Source: Candidatus Omnitrophota bacterium
GTDB taxonomy: Bacteria; Omnitrophota; Gorgyraeia; Tantalellales; Tantalellaceae
DNA length: 5,243 nt
Direction of reading: 5' to 3'
Assembly (NCBI GenBank): GCA_028717825.1
Contig: JAQUNB010000110.1
Location: forward strand, 1-5,243
Shown one piece after another: positions 1 through 5,243 of the stretch. The notes below the pieces were generated by a model, which saw only the letters and a list, made by a program, of their open reading frames with translations, was not told the DNA's origin and made no database searches. The position numbers and the translations under genes are program-made. The stretch's first letter is position 1, and the number at the start of each line of letters is the position of its first letter.

Positions 1-1
1 C

Positions 2-1234
2 GATGCCCAATCTATTTATTCTTTCAGGGGTGCGAAGGTCGAAAATATACTTCAATTCCCGAAAAAATATCCGGAAGCGAAGATCTTCAAACTCGAGACA
101 AACTATAGATCAACCCCGGAAATATTGGATCTTGCGAATGATTCTCTCCTGAATAACGAAGAGCAGTTTGAAAAAGAGCTCAGGGCGGTGAGCCCGTCTT
201 TTGAGAAGCCGGCGCTTGTTGAGGTGAACGACCCTTATGCACAGGCAAAATTCGTTTCACAGAGGATCTTGGAAATGCGAGAGGATGGGGTGGAGCTGAA
301 GAAGATGGTGGTCCTGTTCAGGGCCCATTATCATTCCGCGGAGCTTGAGATGGAACTTGTTAAAAGAGGTATACCCTATGTGGTGAGGGGCGGTATCCGG
401 TTCTTCGAGCAGGCGCATATAAAAGATGTGCTGGCGTATATGCGGATACTTGTTAACCCGCAGGACGAGATAGCGTGGATACGCGCTTTGACCTTGTGCC
501 CGGGGATAGGGCCGGGATACGCCGAGAGGATATACGAGGTTTTTATTAAAAGCGGCCGGGATATTATGGCTTTTATCCGCAGTCACAATATCGGGAATAT
601 GGTCCCGCAAAAGGCCGGTAAAGGATATGAAAAATTCAGAAAGATCATGGAAGCGATCACATCGCCCGGTGCCGCGGCGCTTCCCGGCGAGATAATAAAT
701 ACTATACTTGAATCAGGTTATGAGATGCACGTGCTTACAAATTTTGACAACGCCAAAGACAGGGTCGACGACATACATGAACTTGTGAACTTCTCGCATG
801 AATACAAAACGGTAAGTGAATTTCTGAACGATATCATGCTTAGGGAAAATTTTAGAGGGGAAACGCTTACCGGAAATCAGGAAGACGAAGAATATCTTGT
901 CCTCTCGACGATCCATCAGGCTAAGGGGCTTGAATGGGACGCTGTTCTGGTGATAGGGCTTAGTGAGGGGCAGTTCCCGCATGCGAAATCTTACATCGAC
1001 AATAAGGAGATGGAAGAGGAAAGAAGACTTTTTTATGTAGCTGTTACCAGGGCCAAAAGATATCTGTATTTGTTGCATCCTTTAACACGGTATGATTACC
1101 AAAAGGGAACGGTTGTCTCGAGACGGAGCAGGTTCCTCGAGGAACTCGCGCCGGCAAGTTATGAACTTTGGAAAGCGGAGACTTCTTCACTCGATAGCTC
1201 AAATGAGGACGACGGGCGAGTGATTGAGTTGTAA
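2..1234 (+). CDS. UvrD/PcrA/Rep-type superfamily 1 DNA helicase, C-terminal part (5'-truncated by the window)
   Basis: ATP-driven 3'-5' DNA unwinding of the UvrD/PcrA/Rep kind, used in excision repair or replication restart; cytoplasmic. The reading frame is open from base 2, giving 410 residues; the Walker A and DEXQ motifs lie upstream of the window. The visible part starts inside motif III (DAQSIYSFRGA, residues 1-11), followed by motif IV (ETNYRST, Arg36), a HhH-like LCPGIGPGYAERI stretch in the 2B region, motif V (STIHQAKGLEWD, residues 302-313) and motif VI (EEERRLFYVAVTRAK, ending at residue 352, with Arg350 as the expected ATP-contacting arginine). All of these are intact. After motif VI only about 58 residues remain, ending in an acidic tail. 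I do not see the basic Tudor-like C-terminal domain usual in PcrA and UvrD, so this may be a Rep-like or lineage-specific member. No internal start should be used: the TTG at 125 lies in the middle of the conserved domain. No T-rich intrinsic terminator follows the stop; a repeat palindrome does. Helicase identity is certain, the exact subfamily is not. Confidence 0.95.
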   Translation, partial: DAQSIYSFRGAKVENILQFPKKYPEAKIFKLETNYRSTPEILDLANDSLLNNEEQFEKELRAVSPSFEKPALVEVNDPYAQAKFVSQRILEMREDGVELKKMVVLFRAHYHSAELEMELVKRGIPYVVRGGIRFFEQAHIKDVLAYMRILVNPQDEIAWIRALTLCPGIGPGYAERIYEVFIKSGRDIMAFIRSHNIGNMVPQKAGKGYEKFRKIMEAITSPGAAALPGEIINTILESGYEMHVLTNFDNAKDRVDDIHELVNFSHEYKTVSEFLNDIMLRENFRGETLTGNQEDEEYLVLSTIHQAKGLEWDAVLVIGLSEGQFPHAKSYIDNKEMEEERRLFYVAVTRAKRYLYLLHPLTRYDYQKGTVVSRRSRFLEELAPASYELWKAETSSLDSSNEDDGRVIEL

Positions 1235-1239
1235 CGCAT

Positions 1240-1355
1240 AATGTTACATAAGGTTAATTGAGGTTAATTTAGGTTACTTAAAGTTGCTTCTCTCGCAGCA
1301 ACGAATTGTACCCTCATGTAACATTTATTAACCTGAATTAACCTCAAGTAACTTA
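1240..1355. repeat. Large inverted repeat built from 10-bp AGGTTAATT-like units
   Basis: Three tandem 10-bp units (AGGTTAATTG, AGGTTAATTT, AGGTTACTTA) occupy 1251-1280. Three units of the same family in the opposite orientation occupy 1325-1354. The arms 1251-1278 and 1327-1354 are complementary at 24 of 28 positions, including a perfect 12-bp core (1258-1269 with 1336-1347). A separate perfect 10-bp inverted pair, AATGTTACAT (1240-1249) and ATGTAACATT (1316-1325), overlaps it, so alternative foldings exist. The loop contains a smaller hairpin, GTTGCT (1283-1288) with AGCAAC (1297-1302). The structure begins only a few bases after the helicase stop codon. No T-tract follows it, so it is not a standard intrinsic terminator, though a transcript through it should fold strongly. 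Function is unknown; protein binding, transcript 3'-end protection or a mobile palindromic repeat are all possible. Confidence 0.8.
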
Positions 1356-1366
1356 CTCGTGATAAC

Positions 1367-1429
1367 CACGAATCACGAAACCCGAACAACGAGACACTAT
1401 CCACAAGTCACTAGTCACGATACGACAAG
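1367..1429. repeat. Degenerate 7-bp tandem array (CACGAAN-like)
   Basis: Nine consecutive heptamers can be read in one register: CACGAAT, CACGAAA, CCCGAAC, AACGAGA, CACTATC, CACAAGT, CACTAGT, CACGATA, CGACAAG. Neighbouring units typically agree at 3-6 of 7 positions, with the last one diverged. The array ends inside the ribosome-binding region of the Nudix gene, so it forms most of that gene's 5' flank. I see no convincing -10/-35 pair inside it. The period is not a multiple of three and no ORF uses it. Confidence 0.6.
1376..1393 (+). repeat. 18-bp direct repeat, copy 1
   Basis: The 18 bases beginning CGAAACCCGAAC are identical to 2054-2071, 678 bp downstream, and the match stops at both flanking bases. 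The copy sits inside the 7-bp array upstream of the Nudix gene. A 13-bp stretch overlapping it (1374-1386, CACGAAACCCGAA) also occurs in inverted orientation at 1981-1993. These look like shared words of one intergenic repeat family and not like a target-site duplication of an insertion, because the material between them is ordinary genes. Confidence 0.75.
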
Positions 1430-1438
1430 AGGAGAGAC

Positions 1439-1864
1439 ATGGAAAAACAATTTGCCGCGGGCGGAGTGGTCATTAAAAGGAACGGAAAAGATCTGAGAGT
1501 CCTGCTCATAAAGGACGGCTATGGCCATTGGACATGGCCGAAAGGCCATATTGAGAGAGGCGAGACGCCCGAGCTCGCTGCGGTAAGAGAGGTCGGCGAA
1601 GAAACCGGTCTAAAAAATTGCCGCATTTTACAGGAGATCGGCAGGCAGGAATATTATTTTACGCTTGGCAGTAAAAGGATATTTAAAACGGTGCACATTT
1701 ATCTTATGGAACTAACGGGTGAGGATAAACTCATAGTTCAAACCGCGGAGATCCAAGAAGCCGCGTGGTTCGGTGAGAAAGAAGCGTTAGATAAAGTAGA
1801 ATACCCGGGGTCGCGGGAGCTTGTGGAGAAGGGGATAAGGATCTTTAGGGAAAAATACTGTTAG
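1439..1864 (+). CDS. Nudix hydrolase, probably Ap4A/dinucleoside polyphosphate hydrolase-like
   Basis: Mg-dependent pyrophosphohydrolase acting on a nucleoside diphosphate linked to another group; cytoplasmic. The 141 residues are one complete Nudix domain. The Nudix box GX5EX7REUXEEXGU is perfect at residues 36-58 (Gly36, Glu42, Arg50-Glu51, Glu54-Glu55, Gly57), so the metal-binding glutamates are all present. The lead-in HWTWPKGHIERGET and the EYYF segment at 71-74 resemble small Ap4A hydrolase-type members, which favours clearance of dinucleoside polyphosphates over an RppH role, but substrate cannot be assigned from sequence with certainty. The ATG is preceded by AGAGGAGAG (1428-1436), a good Shine-Dalgarno with short spacing, and the protein starts right at the first beta strand, so the start is secure. 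It stands about 200 bp from the helicase and 249 bp from the HAD gene, with repeat arrays on both sides and no clear promoter. Confidence 0.93.
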   Translation: MEKQFAAGGVVIKRNGKDLRVLLIKDGYGHWTWPKGHIERGETPELAAVREVGEETGLKNCRILQEIGRQEYYFTLGSKRIFKTVHIYLMELTGEDKLIVQTAEIQEAAWFGEKEALDKVEYPGSRELVEKGIRIFREKYC

Positions 1865-1865
1865 T

Positions 1866-2012
1866 AACGATGGAGACGAGTTGTCAGACCATAGACCATA
1901 GACTATAGACTAAGAACTAGCTCACGTTACGAGGGACGAAGGACGAGAGACGATGGACGATAGACGATTGGGGTTAGGGTTTCGGGTTTCGTGGTTCGCT
2001 ACTCTATAGTCA
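1866..2012. repeat. 147-bp block in continuous 7-bp register, three heptamer families
   Basis: Starting two bases after the Nudix stop, the sequence can be cut into 21 consecutive heptamers. The clear sub-blocks are GACCATA, GACCATA, GACTATA, GACTAAG (1887-1914); ACGAGGG, ACGAAGG, ACGAGAG, ACGATGG, ACGATAG, ACGATTG (1929-1970); and GGGTTAG, GGTTTCG, GGTTTCG, TGGTTCG (1971-1998). Although the unit sequence changes, all three blocks keep the same phase modulo 7; the units joining the first two blocks are diverged. The third block is the reverse complement of the CGAAACC-type word found at 1376 and 2054. No start codon, ribosome-binding site or coding pattern is seen. It fills most of the Nudix-HAD gap. 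Confidence 0.75.
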
Positions 2013-2031
2013 TTCCCGCGAAAGCGGGAAT
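2012..2031. repeat. ATTCCC-N8-GGGAAT palindrome (dRS3-like hairpin)
   Basis: ATTCCCGC (2012-2019), loop GAAA, GCGGGAAT (2024-2031): a perfect 8-bp stem closed by a GNRA-type tetraloop. It fits the pattern ATTCCC-N8-GGGAAT that defines the neisserial dRS3 repeat; related GTCATTCCCGCGAAAGCGGGAATC words are scattered in many other bacterial genomes. It abuts the heptamer block exactly. The following bases (CTAAAAATGCTTTTAT) lack a clean T-run, so it is at best a weak terminator for the Nudix gene; a dispersed REP-like palindrome is the more natural reading. Confidence 0.75.
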
Positions 2032-2044
2032 CTAAAAATGCTTT

Positions 2045-2050
2045 TATAAT
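2045..2050 (+). promoter_or_regulatory. Possible -10 box for the HAD gene
   Basis: An exact TATAAT lies 64 bp upstream of the HAD start codon, just after the palindrome. No recognisable -35 hexamer is found at the usual distance, which falls inside the hairpin stem, so this is only a candidate. Confidence 0.2.
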
Positions 2051-2053
2051 AAT

Positions 2054-2071
2054 CGAAACCCGAACAACGAG
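2054..2071 (+). repeat. 18-bp direct repeat, copy 2
   Basis: Exact copy of 1376-1393, here isolated from the main heptamer arrays and placed in the probable 5' leader of the HAD gene. It is followed by a G/C-rich stretch (2071-2090) with CCCGGG at its centre. Confidence 0.75.
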
Positions 2072-2113
2072 GGCCGTGTCCCGGGGGCCGATTCACTATA
2101 ATGGAGAATTTAC

Positions 2114-2731
2114 ATGAGCACAATTAAAGCCATATTATTCGATCTGGGCAATGTTATTGTTAAAGTTGACCTGGAGAAACTAAAAGAAGGTTTTTTACCT
2201 TTTTGCAAAAATAATAAAGATAAGCTGATCCGTTATTTCGCGGAGTCGGATAATATGCGGGCATATCAGGAAGGGAAGATAAACTCTTCGCAGTTTTATA
2301 ATAAAACGAAGAGATTTTTTCGGATGGATATGAAGTATAACGAGTTTTATGCCGCGTGGAACAATATATTCGACCTGTACCCGGAAAGCGAAAAGATCTT
2401 ACTGAACATCAAAAAACTCTATCCGGACATAAAGTTGTTCATGTTTTCCGACACGAACGAATCCCACTACAATTTTCTGGTGAAAAAATATGATGTACTT
2501 AGTATCTTTGACGGTTATGTGCTTTCGTATAAGATCGGGAAACACAAACCGCATTCCAAAATGTTCCGCGAGGCCATAAACTTAAGCGGATGCCTTCCAA
2601 AAGAGATATTTTATACCGATGACAGAGAAGACCTTATCTCGGGCGCGAGGATCGCGGGTGTTCGTGCCTACCAATTCACATCGCCCGAAGACCTGCGCGC
2701 TCAGCTGGCAAAATTCGAGATTTTTGTCTAA
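2114..2731 (+). CDS. HAD-superfamily hydrolase, YihX-like small-molecule phosphatase
   Basis: Phosphomonoester hydrolysis by an aspartate nucleophile with Mg; cytoplasmic. The 205 residues match the size and motif order of subfamily IA HAD phosphatases related to E. coli YihX (alpha-glucose-1-phosphatase). Motif I is FDLGNVIV with nucleophile Asp10; the second Asp of the usual DxD is Gly12, as is common in this DLGNV group, YihX included. A helical cap follows (about residues 17-90). Motif II is FSDTN with Ser112, motif III is GKHKP with Lys145, and motif IV is YTDDRED with Asp169 and Asp170, followed by a SGARIAGVRA segment that is usual in the family. All catalytic positions except the replaced second Asp are therefore present. 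ATG at 2114 has GGAG at 2103-2106 with 7-base spacing, and the protein begins directly at the first strand. The sugar-phosphate substrate is only inferred. It is flanked by long gaps, so it probably has its own promoter. No clear terminator follows. Confidence 0.88.
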   Translation: MSTIKAILFDLGNVIVKVDLEKLKEGFLPFCKNNKDKLIRYFAESDNMRAYQEGKINSSQFYNKTKRFFRMDMKYNEFYAAWNNIFDLYPESEKILLNIKKLYPDIKLFMFSDTNESHYNFLVKKYDVLSIFDGYVLSYKIGKHKPHSKMFREAINLSGCLPKEIFYTDDREDLISGARIAGVRAYQFTSPEDLRAQLAKFEIFV

Positions 2732-2840
2732 CACCTATCTTAAAAAACGCCTATTTTTACCGGACAGATGTGGGGTAACACCGCAGCCATGTTAGAAATA
2801 CAAAATGAAGAAATATAACTGTTTAATGGAATAACAAAAA

Positions 2841-2849
2841 TGTTATAAT
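2841..2849 (+). promoter_or_regulatory. Extended -10 promoter candidate for the exported-protein gene
   Basis: TGTTATAAT is an exact TATAAT (2844-2849) preceded by TGn, the extended -10 element, which lets a promoter work with a poor -35. The -35 region (around 2820-2826, GTTTAA-like) is weak. Transcription would begin near 2856, giving a leader of roughly 84 bases. Confidence 0.4.
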
Positions 2850-2860
2850 TATCCTCGACA

Positions 2861-2921
2861 ACGTTATGAATGTAACGTATAACAAAATGTACCTTTATAT
2901 TTGATTAATAAATTAACGTTA
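2861..2921 (+). promoter_or_regulatory. TAACGTTA elements in the leader (alternative hairpins or operator)
   Basis: ACGTTA (2861-2866) and TAACGT (2873-2878) form a perfect 6-bp inverted repeat with a 6-base loop at the predicted 5' end of the transcript. A third element, the palindrome TAACGTTA (2914-2921), is complementary to either arm and lies 18 bases before the start codon. It could be a protein-binding operator or competing RNA structures. The evidence is only the repeat pattern. Confidence 0.3.
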
Positions 2922-2939
2922 CTAACGGGTGTAAATAAC

Positions 2940-5243
2940 ATGATTGGTATGTTTTCACTCAAAAATGTATTGTTTCTAAAGAAAACCCTTGCGGTTATTC
3001 TCGCAGGGATCTTTTTGTTTACTAATGCTGTAAGTTGGGCACAGGAGGAGAAGCTATTTTCTACCGCAAAGAAAAATAACGTTCTTTCTTCCGGTCTGGT
3101 CCAGGATAATAAATTGGCGCCTTCGTTGCGTACGAAAAATGAAAAGTTTAGAAAACTGTTTTTGACCGCACAGCTTCTTCCGCCGCATTCGTTAGTGAAT
3201 GACCATATCAGACACAAAATAGAAGAAATAGGCTATGAAAACCTTCAAAAGGAGATGGTCAAAATTAAAGGGGTGGAGGGCAAAATAGAGCTTATCGCTA
3301 TTCCGGAATTACTAAGTAAGACAGGCCAGTTTAGCCATGAGGGGTTAGGCAAGTATTATAAGAGACCTGTAATTTATATAGATAGCGCCTTGTACAATGA
3401 TGAGGATATGCGTCAACACGCATTTGATGAGATCAAAAACTGGGAAGTGCTTAGAAATAAGCTTGGATTAAAGCCGGAAGAGATGAGAGGCTGGATCAAA
3501 AACTATATCGATACCCCTGTAAGCGTTGGAAGCTTACTAAAAACCGACTATTACGAGAAGACCGCTATTGAAATAGCCGAAATAATTAACAAAAAATGTC
3601 ACCCGATACCTCGTAGCCTTTATGAAGAATATGCTGATAAAATAGATTACGCATATTTAATGGATATTTTTTCGCGATACGACGATCAAGCGATCAAGGA
3701 AAAGGATGTTAACCTTGCGGCGCATGGCGATAGTCACGTAGACAAAGAAATGTTGTTGATAGGAAATACTAGATTCCCCGGAGCCCTTAAAACAAATTTG
3801 TCGGCTATGAAAAAAGAGGGCGATAAGATATTTCGAGAGATATATCCTAAAGACCTGTTAACTAAAATGAGGCAAGACGGTTACGATCCTATTATCGTTG
3901 GGTATGATCACGACCTGATCAATATAGTCAATATAAAAGCTGCTTTTAAAGCTATCCGTGAGGCCAATCCTGGACAAGCTATTAGCGTAGCTTATGAAAT
4001 CATACCGGCCATACAATTACAACATCTCAAAGATTTTGTCGAAGCCGAACGGGAATATGCTAAATCTGGTACTATTCGTGGCAAGAAGGCGGATGCCAAT
4101 ACTCCGGCTAAGTTAGCAGCCTATAGAAATGCGATCAAATGTAATAAGCACCATGCAGAAATTCTGGCATTGTGGTTACTTGACGAAGGATTCGATCTTA
4201 TTCCGATAAATAGTCAAGATGTTCAAGGCTGGATATCGGAAGATAGAGATAAAATAACGTCAGAGATGGGAAATGATTATTTTTTTGATGATCTCGTGCC
4301 GGATTCATTGCGTCCTGCGTTGACAGCAATCAGAAGCGATATTTATGGGATAGAAGTTATTGAAAGAGAAAGGCCTCATATAATTGCGGTTGGTTCAGCA
4401 CATGCATTTAAGTTCGATCTTTTATTGGAACGAGATGGGGCGAGAAGTTTTTACTTTTTCGTGGGCAATTCATTTCTTTGGGACGAGTTACTTGATTTAT
4501 GGCGTACGGCACATTCATTATACAGCCGGGGACGGGCTAATACTGAACAGGAAGCTTCTCCCGATGCAAACCGTCCATCAACGCCCCCGTCTGGAGGAGG
4601 ATTTCTTAATAATGGAGTCTACAAGTCTTGGGGTTCGCCGGCAAGTTGTCTTGGAAGCATAATAAAATACTGTAAGGATGATTTAGAAAAAGATTTCAAC
4701 GCTCTGGATATTTTTGACAGCGGCTTAAGGGAGAAAAAAGACAAAAAGACGAGCCTCTCACTCGAGACGGTAAAGCTCGAACTTCGTCAGTTATATCAGG
4801 CTGGCGTACTAGACTTAACGGGTACTGCAAAACCTTACAGGTACATACTGAGATCGGATATTCGCAATCTCTCACCATTGAAACGGAATAATTTGATATC
4901 GGCAATCGGGAACATCCCGGAACTTAATAATTATAGGACCGCGCCCGAAATTATTAAATCGGTTGTTCGTTCTCAGGTGGAAAAGATGATAGAAGACCCT
5001 GGGAATACAGGCGCAGCCGCCGGCTGGAAAAAAGGCGTAAATTTGCCTGCTTTCTGGCAACGTCTATCAAAGAATTTTAATGGAAAAATTCCCTCTGAAG
5101 TTACGGTGAGCGATATTAGGTATGAATTCTTGGATTTTATACGACAACCATGGGAATTTACTCAGCTGGTAATAGATAGCAAGGAATTTAAGAAGCGAAT
5201 AATAGCTCATTATGGATCGCGCGGTGAAGAAGAATACGGGAAG
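2940..5243 (+). CDS. Large exported protein with ChaN/TIKI-like region and winged-helix-like segment (3'-truncated by the window)
   Basis: No gene name recognised. The frame is open for 768 codons to the window edge. The N-terminus is a good Sec signal peptide: Lys14-Lys15, hydrophobic core about 16-31, and a likely cleavage after SWA (Ala34), so the protein leaves the cytoplasm. Residues 143-192 include DMRQHAFDEIKNWEVLR, an ordered but unassigned helical region. Residues 318-510 look like a ChaN/TIKI/TraB-type fold: GYDH (321-324) and GSAH (485-488) fit the two GxxH motifs, and AYEIIPA supplies Glu353. Hydrolase or haem-binding roles are known in that superfamily; the function here is inferred. 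A Pro/Ser/Gly-rich linker (about 530-553) follows. Then comes a winged-helix-like stretch, SLETVKLELRQLYQAGVLDL with a PYRYIL wing (607-637), and an unassigned helical end. The ATG at 2940 has only a weak GGGTG upstream; Met4 (2949) is an alternative that keeps the signal peptide. The gene is more A/T-rich than its upstream neighbours. Confidence 0.85.
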   Translation, partial: MIGMFSLKNVLFLKKTLAVILAGIFLFTNAVSWAQEEKLFSTAKKNNVLSSGLVQDNKLAPSLRTKNEKFRKLFLTAQLLPPHSLVNDHIRHKIEEIGYENLQKEMVKIKGVEGKIELIAIPELLSKTGQFSHEGLGKYYKRPVIYIDSALYNDEDMRQHAFDEIKNWEVLRNKLGLKPEEMRGWIKNYIDTPVSVGSLLKTDYYEKTAIEIAEIINKKCHPIPRSLYEEYADKIDYAYLMDIFSRYDDQAIKEKDVNLAAHGDSHVDKEMLLIGNTRFPGALKTNLSAMKKEGDKIFREIYPKDLLTKMRQDGYDPIIVGYDHDLINIVNIKAAFKAIREANPGQAISVAYEIIPAIQLQHLKDFVEAEREYAKSGTIRGKKADANTPAKLAAYRNAIKCNKHHAEILALWLLDEGFDLIPINSQDVQGWISEDRDKITSEMGNDYFFDDLVPDSLRPALTAIRSDIYGIEVIERERPHIIAVGSAHAFKFDLLLERDGARSFYFFVGNSFLWDELLDLWRTAHSLYSRGRANTEQEASPDANRPSTPPSGGGFLNNGVYKSWGSPASCLGSIIKYCKDDLEKDFNALDIFDSGLREKKDKKTSLSLETVKLELRQLYQAGVLDLTGTAKPYRYILRSDIRNLSPLKRNNLISAIGNIPELNNYRTAPEIIKSVVRSQVEKMIEDPGNTGAAAGWKKGVNLPAFWQRLSKNFNGKIPSEVTVSDIRYEFLDFIRQPWEFTQLVIDSKEFKKRIIAHYGSRGEEEYGK

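Larger units (their letters stand above)
2732..2939. other. Intergenic gap without the repeat families seen upstream
   Basis: A/T-rich spacer between the HAD gene and the exported-protein gene. It contains a weak A/T-only inverted repeat (2741-2746 with 2754-2759) right after the HAD gene. It also has a small 5-bp stem with one G-T pair, TGTGG/CCGCA (2769-2773 with 2781-2785), then the promoter and leader elements listed separately. I see no coding potential on either strand here and no match to a riboswitch I know. Confidence 0.6.

Noticed and set aside
257..1078. Open frames on the - strand opposite the helicase (257-610 and 713-1078)
   Set aside because: They lie wholly inside the well-conserved helicase frame and their translations show no domain-like pattern.
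1367..2012. CRISPR array or phage attachment site
   Set aside because: The units are 7 bp with no unique spacers, and no cas or integrase genes are present; the short period does not fit either.
2097..2102. Second TATAAT immediately before the HAD ribosome-binding site
   Set aside because: A transcript from it would begin around 2109, after the Shine-Dalgarno at 2103-2106, so it is unlikely to be the working promoter.
2741..2759. TAAAAA/TTTTTA hairpin as a terminator of the HAD gene
   Set aside because: The stem is only A-T pairs with a 7-base loop and no separate T-tract, so it should be too weak for intrinsic termination.
2761..2793. Small G-rich stem region as a riboswitch
   Set aside because: It shows one 5-bp stem only and does not match the conserved cores of riboswitch classes that I can recall, including c-di-GMP and preQ1.
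2864..3217. Open frame on the - strand across the start of the exported-protein gene
   Set aside because: It is antisense to a clear signal peptide and continuous + frame, and has no ribosome-binding site or recognisable motif.
4384..4662. 92-codon + strand frame inside the exported-protein gene
   Set aside because: It is in a different frame from the 768-codon ORF, which stays open throughout; its translation is compositionally odd and unlike a domain.
4696..5060. Two short - strand frames near the right end
   Set aside because: They are antisense to the same long + frame, overlap each other, and have no supporting signal.

Overview
This is a bacterial chromosomal window with four protein-coding genes, all on the + strand: the 3' part of a UvrD/PcrA/Rep-type DNA helicase gene (2-1234), a small Nudix hydrolase (1439-1864), a HAD-superfamily phosphatase (2114-2731), and the first 768 codons of a large exported protein that runs off the right edge (2940-5243). 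I see no rRNA, tRNA, CRISPR array, transposase or phage gene. The fourth gene has a start but no stop inside the window, and I read it by translating it through by hand.

The genes are separated by gaps of about 200-250 bases, so there is no tight operon. The first two gaps are densely filled with short-period repeats. The helicase-Nudix gap holds a large inverted repeat built from 10-bp AGGTTAATT-like units, followed by a degenerate 7-bp tandem array. The Nudix-HAD gap is 147 bases in one continuous 7-bp register whose heptamer changes identity three times. It is followed by a perfect 8-bp hairpin of the form ATTCCC-N8-GGGAAT and by an 18-bp exact copy of sequence from the first gap. The third gap has no such repeats. 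It carries a plausible extended -10 promoter and a set of mutually complementary TAACGTTA elements in the probable leader of the fourth gene.

Functionally, the first three genes are housekeeping or salvage types: DNA repair/unwinding, clean-up of dinucleoside polyphosphates or other nucleotides, and a small-molecule phosphatase. Nothing in the sequence ties them into one pathway. The fourth gene is the most unusual. It has a clear signal peptide, a region with two GxxH motifs and a glutamate that I read as a ChaN/TIKI/TraB-like hydrolase fold, a Pro/Ser/Gly-rich linker, and then a winged-helix-like segment, which is unexpected in an exported protein.

The organism is probably a Gram-negative bacterium from a little-cultured lineage. 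The large multidomain exported protein with this style of signal peptide and linker, together with heptamer-filled intergenic gaps, reminds me of Omnitrophota-type genomes. That is an impression from memory and should be held loosely. The fourth gene is visibly more A/T-rich than the helicase and Nudix genes.
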